Below, in pieces: positions 56,759 to 64,000 of a DNA stretch of 64,000 nucleotides (the stretch's first letter is position 1; each line of letters begins with the position of its first letter). This DNA is from Sesamum alatum. Its lineage: Eukaryota > Streptophyta > Magnoliopsida > Lamiales > Pedaliaceae. The notes beneath the pieces were generated by a model. The model was not told where the DNA came from and made no database searches. It saw nothing but the letters and a program-made list of their open reading frames with translations. Both the position numbers and the translations under genes were made by a program. The stretch is from contig JACGWO010000011.1 of the NCBI GenBank assembly GCA_034509735.1, positions 12,371,866 through 12,435,865 of the forward strand, given 5' to 3'.

Positions 56759-58391
56759 TCACCTCATTCTTGCTTTCTTTTTTTCCGGCTCTTTCAATTT
56801 TCTTGGTTGAGACATTTTGAATTGATCTTCTTGAACTTGTTGGGGGTTCAAGGAAACAAGTTGAATGTTTCGATCATGATGTTTGAGTGTGTAACGGTTT
56901 AGAAAACCATCATAAGTCACCCTCCTACCGAACTGCCATGGTCTGCCCAAGAGGATGTGACTAGCATGCATTGGCACTACGTCACAAAGAATGTCATCCT
57001 TATAGTTACTAATAGAAAATAACACCAAAACTTGTTTACTCACCCGAATTTCTCCACATTCGTTAAGCCATTGCAACTTATATGGATCGGGATGCTTCAT
57101 GGTTGCTAAGTTCAATTTCTCCACCATTTCACAACTAGCAACATTAGCACAACTTCCTCTATCAATAATTAACATGCATACCTTCATTTGAACTAAGCAT
57201 CTTGTATGAAAGATGTTCACCTTTTGTTGTTCGGCATCGTCCACCTTCATTTGCATGTTTAAAGCTCTTCTTACTACTAAAAGCTCTCCATGTTCAGGTG
57301 TAGTCTCCTCAACTTGCTCGTCATCGCTGGGTTCATGCTCACTTTCAGATTCTATGTCGCCATTTTCCCTTAAGATCATCACTCTCTTGTTGATGCATTC
57401 AGATGCGATATGGCCATAACCTTGAAAACGAAAACATTTGATATCTCGACTTTGGGATGAAGATGAGATAGGTTTTCCATTTTTTACCTCATTAGATTTT
57501 TCTTTAGATGTCTCATTTTGGGTTTTGGAGGTGACCCCAAAACTTGTTTTCAAAGCCCTTTCTTTCGTCTTGCTTGGTGGCTGAAAATTTGATGTAAAGT
57601 TTCTTTGATTCGATCCCTTCCTCTTTAGTTGTCTTTCCACCTTCATGGCGGTGTGCACCCTGTCCAACATAATGTTGTAGCTCCACAATGTTGGCTATCT
57701 CTCGGTTCAACCCACTTAAGAGCCTTGCCATGGTGGCCTCTCGGTCTTCTTCAATATTTGCTCTAATCATAGCGATCCCCATCTCTTTGTAATATTCATC
57801 AACGGATTTCACACCTTGTGTCATAGTTTGGAGTTTTTGATACAAATCACGAAAATAATGTGAAGGAACGAATCTCTTACGCATGATGGATTTCATTTCA
57901 ACCCAAGTAGAGATATGCATCTCTCCATACCTCCTTCGATTTGTGATCAATTGATCCCACCAAACTATAGCATAGTCGGTAAAATTAATTGCAGAAAGTT
58001 TCACCTTCTTCTCCTCGGAGTAGTTATGACACTCAAAGATAAGATCCGTCTTTTTTTTCCACTCTAAATATGCCTCCGGATCACTTCTTCCTTCAAATGT
58101 GGGAATGTTCAGTTTTATGCTTCCCAACTCTCGGTCTACTTCATTGCCTTGTCGTTTTCTTCCTCCCCTATGGCCATGATGTGGAGGCTCCACTTCTTCC
58201 TCCTCTTCGGACTCCAATTGATGGATTTGGTGATTCCCGTGTCTCCTAGGAATTGGTTGTTCCAACCTCTCCAAACGATCAGTTATGCCTTCAAGAATTG
58301 CTCCGAATCTTGCAAATTGTTGATGGCATAGCTTGAACTGTGAACTTGTTTCCCGTATTGGTAGAAGTCCCTTCCATGGTAGAACCCTCAC
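56759..58391 (-). pseudogene. Gypsy gag-protease remnant
   Basis: Gag starts near 58,391 and includes IPTFEGRSDPEAYLEWKKKT, WWDQLITNRRR and the SVDEYYKEM segment. A frameshift near 57,680 moves the frame. The zinc knuckle reads CFRFQGYGHIASEC, with the second Cys replaced by Phe. Protease follows as MLIIDRGSCANVAS, where D-S-G or D-G-G would be usual. A stop at 56,759 separates it from RT. Both altered motifs suggest loss of function. Confidence 0.83.
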
Positions 58392-58811
58392 AATTCACTC
58401 GTATATCACTCAAAATAATTTCTCACAACACTCGTGTTTCACTCGTAGGCTTTTACCTCCCCTCTAATACACTCACATTCTCTTGCCTTTTACCACTCAA
58501 ATTCTCTTCATAGGCTCAACTAGAATATAACCGAACAAGAAAATTTGAACAACTCGATAATGGTTGATTTGTTTTTTTTTTTATTCTTTACGGTGTTTAA
58601 CAATGATAATAGATGAATGAAAACTTCAATAATTTTTTTTTTTCGTTTTTTCACATGGCCACTTTCACTTTTGTTGTTTTTTTTGCCTTTCCCTTTTTTT
58701 TGAATGAATTTTCTTTTTTTTTTTGCTGTTCTTTTTTACCTTTTCTTTTCTCTTTTTTTTTTAAAAAAACTAAATATGTAAGAAGATAAAAAAATCAGAT
58801 CAATACCAGAT

Positions 58812-58827
58812 TGCTTTGATACCAAAC
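58812..58827 (-). other. Gypsy primer binding site
   Basis: On the minus strand TTTGGTATCAAAGCA follows the 5' LTR after one or two bases. It resembles the initiator tRNA-Met site TGGTATCAGAGC with one change. Confidence 0.75.
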
Positions 58828-59600
58828 TGATAAGGATAGGACGTGAGACCCGTTGGATATAGTGATCCAAGAACCAAACGTATAAAAATAGGCAGTGAAA
58901 ATCCCAGATTGATGATCTAGTTTGATCGTACCTGGAGCTTGAAAGAACCTTGACTTGTTGGCTATATGGGCAGCCAAGAACCTTGGTATGGTGAACGACA
59001 CAAGATATTGCTCAAGTATCTTGATAAGTTCTAAACAATTGAAACTCTACAAAGAGAATTCAACCTCACAAGAAGAAAGTTTATATTAATTCCAAGTCTG
59101 ATTTTTACAATGATAACCATGGCCTTTTATAGGCTTCAAATGGATGCTCAAGGGTCTCAAGAGTTAATTCTACCATTGGAACTCTATGAGCATTAAAGTG
59201 ACACTTATTGACCACATTAACATGACTTAGGAAAACTAGAATGACCTTTTGACTACTATGGTGACTCTTTGACTACCAATGCTGAAAATACACCATTTTT
59301 GACAAATATAATGGACTCTCCTTTTGGGCTTGGTGTGTTGGACGAAATTATGGTCCCTTTTCAGTCAAATGAAGTCTTCAAACCTTGAGCCAAACTATTT
59401 AGATGCATTCTAGCCCATCTACTTGAAGAATATTCATCATTGGACCTTCAATTGATCTCTCATGCATTGGCCCGTTGATTTCATCAATAAGAATCATCAA
59501 AGCTTTGTTCATTTTCTTAGCTCTTGCCCTCGTAATCGGACCCCCATTAATTTTCAAAGGATCTTCCTTGCTTTGAGTTCTAAGCTTCGGATGGTCCCCA
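58828..59600 (-). repeat. Gypsy 5' LTR
   Basis: Partner of 53138-53912, with scattered substitutions. It contains the duplicated pol C-terminal codons at 59,400-59,600, which are not translated from this copy. Confidence 0.82.
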
Positions 59601-60176
59601 TCACTATTGCCCCTGTTGATGGGGCAATGCCCCAAAAATGAAGCTCGCAGTAATAGGCCCAGTACCGAATAGTAAGGTCGAGACGTCAACCATATTCTAC
59701 ACATCATATCCCATGTCACCTTAAAAGGGTGCCAGCAAGGACGTTGTATCCAGTAGGATACGGTTGTTGGAAGCAGCAGGTAACTACCTCCCCTATATTT
59801 GCGGTTGACTTGACAAGATCACTTTGAGCTGAATAGGGGTCTATGGAAAGTTAACCAAGTAATTACTTAAACTTATTAAGCTCATTCCACTACTTGAACA
59901 ACAACATTGCACGAATCCATGCCCTTTTCTGCACTCCCCACTTAGATTTCAGCTCCATTTTTCATATTCAAATACTCCATCTCCGATTATACGATTTATT
60001 TCACCACAATCTCACATTTACTCAAGTTTTTCTCATTTCATTCCATTAAATACGTCACTAACCTAAGTATAAGAGTGCTAACCATTGTTTCGCAGGTTAG
60101 TCCTCCAATAATCTTTATATTTTCAAGAAAAAGCCTTCGATCTTTGAGGTGCTACTGGATCCTGATGCACATTAAT
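59601..60176. other. Intergenic, possibly degraded LTR sequence
   Basis: The first part has a small inverted pair (gcccctgttgatggggc). The stretch around 60,040-60,110 (cactaacctaagtataagag...cgcaggttag) resembles the end of a gypsy Tat-type LTR. No partner, ORF or firm boundary is visible. Confidence 0.35.
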
Positions 60177-60185
60177 TATAATTAA

Positions 60186-61597
60186 GGCCAAATTGCATAA
60201 TACCCCCCTGTGTTTTCCTTAAACAGCTAAAAACTCCCATGTGTTTTAAAAATAGTCAAAAAACCCCCCGTGATTTCAAAAACCCTGCACAAAACCCCAC
60301 TTCCATTAGAAACTAACGGAAGGTGGCTTTCACGCACTGTGAGTGCGAAATTGCATATTTTTTTTACTACTTTTCACCCTTTTTTGGATTGAAATTGACC
60401 AAAATACTCTTATTTGCTTAAAAGTCACCCACTTTGTTTCTTTTGATTTGGGAATGTTTTTTGTGACCTTTTTTTTTTTTAATTTTCATCCATCCTAAAA
60501 GAATAATTTTGTTATTAAATATACTTATTTAAATATTAAAAAGTATATGAATTTTTTAAATTCTAAAAAATTAAATTAAAACACAAATGGATATTAATGT
60601 ACTAAACTTGAATTCCTAAATTTAAATATCTATACAAATATAAATAGTTTATTTTTTTTAAAATAAATTATATTATACTGTAAATAGTATAAACTTATTT
60701 CTTTAAAATTTTTATCTATACAATTTACTAAAATTGAATTCCTAAATTAAGTATCTATATGAATATAAGTAGAAAGTATTTAAATAAATTATACTGTAAA
60801 TAATATAAACTTATTTTTTTATTTTTTTTATCTAAATCAATATTTAACTAAATTAAGTTTAGATTATTTATAAAAATAAAATATTTTTTTAATTAAAAAC
60901 TTAAGAAAAAAGTTGGGTGACGGCGAACATCGCCGTCGCCCAGCTTTACCCTGGCGACTTCGCGTCGCCATCGCCCAGGAGTGCGGCGGTCGCCCAGATC
61001 ACTCCCCGGCAACGGTCGTCGCCCAAATCTCCCTGGGCGACTGCGACCTCGGTTGCCTAGCGGTCGTCCAGGTTGGGGGCGACGGCGACGTCGCGCTTGC
61101 CCCCTCTACGTTGGGCGGCCAGCGACGGGGGGTTGGGGTTAGGGTGGGCGACGGACGGGGGGTTGGGGGTTAGGGTGGGCGGAGAGGGTGGGGAGGGGGG
61201 GGGGGGTTGGGTTAATTTTGTTATTTTTACTTTTTTGTAAATAATAAATATTTTTTGTAATTTATAATTATAAATTAATATATATTAAAATTTGTTAAAT
61301 CTAGACCACTAATCTACTATAAATTTAAGATCTAACGGTTGAGATGGATTCATTAGATCTTACAGCTTATATGCAATCAAAATAGATCTTACGGTCATAA
61401 AAATAAGAAATAATATAAATAGATAAAGGCATAACGGTCTTTTGATAAAAAAAAGTTTAACGCCGTTAGCTTCAGTTAACGGTGAGGGCAAGTGTGCTAT
61501 ATTTAAGAAAACAGAGGGGGTATTTTGCCTATTTTTAAAACACAGGGGGTTTTTAGCTGAATTTTTGAAACACAAGGAGATAATATGCCATTTGGCC
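60186..61597. mobile_element. Mutator-like element with GC-rich core
   Basis: The 9-mer TATAATTAA flanks both sides (60177-60185 and 61598-61606). Ends GGCCAAATTGCATAAT and the inverse GGCCAAATGGCATATT are followed by about 140 bp of complementary arms with repeated cccccctgtgtttt units. The core at 60,912-61,205 is GC-rich (gcgacggcgacgtcgcg) and ends in long G runs. A Gly/Arg-rich ORF there has no recognised homologue. No transposase. Confidence 0.87.
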
Positions 61598-61606
61598 TAT
61601 AATTAA

Positions 61607-62184
61607 TTATCTTTTAATATTAATTATAAGATTTGAAAGTTCATTGATAGATAAAATTGAAAACATATGTAAATATAAGCCTTTTTGCATGAAATAATGC
61701 TATGATTTTCATAAAAATGCTAGGATACAAAAAATGAGTATCACATCGAGGAGAAAATAGTGTAAACATTATTCATGAAAAATGACGCATAGCTTTGAGG
61801 TATTTATTGGGTCAAATGTTCGTATTTGTACGAATCCATATATCGTGCTCTCAACATTCCAGATATTCGGTGACTGACGATTCTGATTCCAAATTATCGG
61901 ATCGACTTTGCTCACATATGAAAGGTGCGCAAATCCTTATTTTATTTGGACATTTTGAGTTCCTATAAAAGACAAAATTATCTTTTTGAAAGCCGCTTGT
62001 ATTGGACCCTATAAGAAACAAAATGTAAGATCAAGCGAACACATCTAACTATCTCTAGTATATTCTCTTCCCGGAACTTATTAAGTAATTTACTATATAT
62101 TCTGCATACATCAAAATTCACTAGCCTAGATCTGGTTCGGTCAGACCTAAACCAATAGATAACAAGTGTAATACTTATCATGTG
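61607..62184. other. AT-rich intergenic, nothing recognised
   Basis: No clear ORF or element end. The words atcggatcgactttgctcac near 61,895 hint at LTR-derived sequence but have no partner in the window. Confidence 0.35.
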
Positions 62185-62916
62185 TGTTGGAAAAATCCAG
62201 CCGTGAACCCAAGAAATTCACACAGAATAATATTCAGATTAGCAAGAAATAATACAAATAAATTACAGAGGGGGATGGGTTATACAATCCCTTAATAGTA
62301 CAAACTAAGATGGGTATGATAATAACAATAATACAAGAATAGAAAGCAGAGATAAGGGCTCAGGTAGCCAGATCTGATGGCATAAACCCAAACGGCCATA
62401 GAGACTCAAACAACCCCTTTATGGTTGCTTTGGCCACAACACCGCCACATAGGCACTCGCCCACAGAGGACCCTTACAAAGAGTACAAGGAGTTCACAGA
62501 GAACTTTTGAGAGAAGAAGAGAAGAAGTAGGAGTATGTTTTCCGGATCATTCTCCATCCTAGAATCATGGGTATTTATATAGCAGCAAGAGAGAACACAA
62601 TAGGGTAGATGTTTTGGGAACGAGAGAAGGAGAAGGAGAAGACGCCATCGGAAACGAGAGAATGCTTTTGTAAATTGAGAGAGAGGAGGAGAGCACTTCA
62701 GCGGCGGCAGAAATGAGGGAGAGAAGTGAGGGAAAAAAATACTGGTTAAACCCTTGAAGAGATGCGTCTCTTTAATGAACCGGTTCGGGTAACACAGTGG
62801 GCCGAGTGAAGAACCAGTAGGCCTAAGAAAGGCTTGGGCTCAGCCGTCCATGTGAAGGGGTAATGAGCCATGCTGGGCCACGCTTAAAAAAGGGACATGG
62901 GCCACATTTTACAACA
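62185..62916 (-). repeat. Copia 3' LTR (minus strand)
   Basis: From TGTTGTAAAATG after the purine tract to TTTTTCCAACA, TG...CA termini. It is an LTR by position; the second copy is outside the window. Confidence 0.78.
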
Positions 62917-63088
62917 CTCTCCACTTTGGTCAATGGACCAAAAGGAGGACGAGGCCCTGAACCTCGAATTTGGATTTCATCATTGTCATTTTTGCTAGGG
63001 AAAGAAGCCCACGACAGACACTGCAAAAGGCATCAAAGGAAGAAGGAACAATATACACAATTTGGGTTAGCAAAAGAAAGATGTTATT

Positions 63089-63999
63089 CTAGGTTTAGGA
63101 TTTTAAGACATGTTTTAAATTTTTCTATTGGTAAACACTTAGTTCCCATGTCAGCTATGTTGGAATCAGAATTAATTTTTTTCCAGGTTAATGATTTCTT
63201 TCCCAACTATGTCCCTAATAAAATGGTACCTAATATCAATGTGTTTAGTTCTATCATGAAAGACAGGATTTTTACAAAGTTGAATTCCTGATTGACTATC
63301 CGAGTAAATGGTGACTTTTTCCTTTAGAAAATCAAGTTCTTTTAATAATCCTTCTAGACATATAGCTTCTTTGAAAGCTTCAGTGGTGGCAATATATTCG
63401 GCTTCAGTAGTGCAAAGTGTAACAATGTGTTGTAATTGAGATTTCCAGCTTATACAAGCGCCACACAAAGTGAACACATAAGAGGTAGTTGATTTCCGGT
63501 TGTCTCTATCATTGGCATAGTTAGAGTCTACATATCCTACTAAACTAGTACCATTAGAGTATTTTGAAAATTTTATGCCTGTATTTATAGAACCATTCAG
63601 GTATCTCAGTAACCATTTAAGAGCTTCCCAGTGAGGAAGACCAACATTAAACATGTATTTGCTGAGACAACTAACAGCGTATGCTATGTCGGGATGAGTA
63701 CTAACCATAAGATATATGACAGACCCGACGACGCTAGAGTAAGGGACCTTATTCATTTGTTCTTTTTCTTGTTCAGTTTTAGGACATTGATCCTTATTAA
63801 GTTGGAAATGTGCCACTAAAGGGACGGATGAAGGTTTTGAATCATCCATAGAAATTTTTTTCATAACAGCTTTAATATACGACTTTTGATTTAGAAAGAT
63901 AGTAGAATTATTCATATCCCTTTCAATGGAGATTTCTAAAATTTTCTTGGCACCACCAAGATCCTTTATTTCAAATTTTCTGCACAAATTGTCTTGCAA
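63089..63999 (-). pseudogene. Copia RT C-terminal and RNase H, partial
   Basis: Enters mid-RT: KFEIKDLGGAKKILEISIER, then SYIKAVMKKI, PYSSVVGSVIYLMVSTHPDI and the RNase H region LVGYVDSNYANDRDNRKSTT, SWKSQLQHIVTLCTTEAEYI, IYSDSQSGIQLCKNPVFHDR and HIDIRYHFIRD. At 63,172 a frame change and stop occur; the next frame continues SNIADMGTKCLPIEKFKTCL and stops near 63,089. RNase H would degrade the RNA template. Apart from the late frame change it is well preserved, so this may be one of the younger elements. The N-terminal part is beyond the window. Confidence 0.85.
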
Positions 64000-64000
64000 C

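Larger units (their letters stand above)
53138..59600 (-). mobile_element. Ty3/gypsy retrotransposon on the minus strand
   Basis: Similar LTRs lie at 53138-53912 and 58828-59600. On the minus strand the order is 5' LTR, primer site, gag, protease, RT, RNase H, integrase, 3' LTR, the gypsy order. Several stops and frameshifts interrupt it. The 5-bp flanks (atgtt and tcact or ctatt) do not match, so the outer ends may have changed after insertion. The polyprotein C-terminus is encoded inside the LTR. Confidence 0.9.
62185..64000 (-). mobile_element. Ty1/copia retrotransposon, 3' part, running off the window
   Basis: On the minus strand the RT/RNase H reading enters at 64,000, stops near 63,089 and is followed by a purine tract (aaagtggagag) and a 732-bp LTR. 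The 5' part lies outside the window. Confidence 0.88.

Noticed and set aside
60913..61173. Gly/Arg-rich ORF
   Set aside because: It is confined to the GC-rich core of a MULE with no recognised domain; not listed as a gene.

Overview
The window reads as nuclear DNA of a flowering plant, most likely a eudicot. It is AT-rich, has spliced genes, and is dominated by plant-type transposable elements: Ty1/copia and Ty3/gypsy LTR retrotransposons, CACTA/En-Spm, Mutator-like (MULE), hAT, PIF/Harbinger and Helitron. The species cannot be named from what is visible. I found no tRNA, rRNA or CRISPR array.

Layout, left to right. 0-4 kb: a foldback element cut by the window edge, a small MULE with a 9-bp target duplication, and the only clear host gene, a GTD-binding (DUF593) myosin-receptor family gene (coding 2049-3625, two coding exons plus a 5'UTR intron). 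4-11.3 kb: two related copies of a 5'-truncated copia element, each ending in an LTR. Between them lies an 82-codon ORF of unknown function split by a hAT element; the second copia copy carries another hAT element. 11.4-13 kb: a MULE carrying a piece of CACTA transposase. 15.3-21.6 kb: a non-autonomous CACTA element holding a MULE and a gag-less copia, and that copia holds a PIF/Harbinger-type element and a Helitron. 21.7-35.6 kb: an internally deleted CACTA element interrupted by a 10-kb CACTA with TNPD (tnp2) and TNPA genes. The outer element also holds organellar DNA with the start of ndhG. 36-42 kb: foldback/MULE elements and copia and CACTA scraps. 44.1-49.2 kb: a nearly full-length copia with both LTRs. 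50.6-52.5 kb: a MULE carrying an apparently intact two-exon zf-GRF gene. 53.1-59.6 kb: a gypsy element on the minus strand whose polyprotein frame runs into its LTR. 60.2-61.6 kb: a further MULE with a GC-rich core. 62.2 kb to the end: the 3' part of a minus-strand copia leaving the window.

Almost all transposon genes are broken by stops or frameshifts. Many of the stops can be explained by single C:G to T:A changes. Intact coding sequence is limited to the myosin-binding gene and the zf-GRF gene, plus possibly one open minus-strand exon beside the latter. The most notable structures are the CACTA-in-CACTA stack with a motif array between its two genes, the zf-GRF gene inside MULE ends, transposon insertions provable from target duplications or from a sibling LTR, and recurring foldback elements with GC-rich cores.
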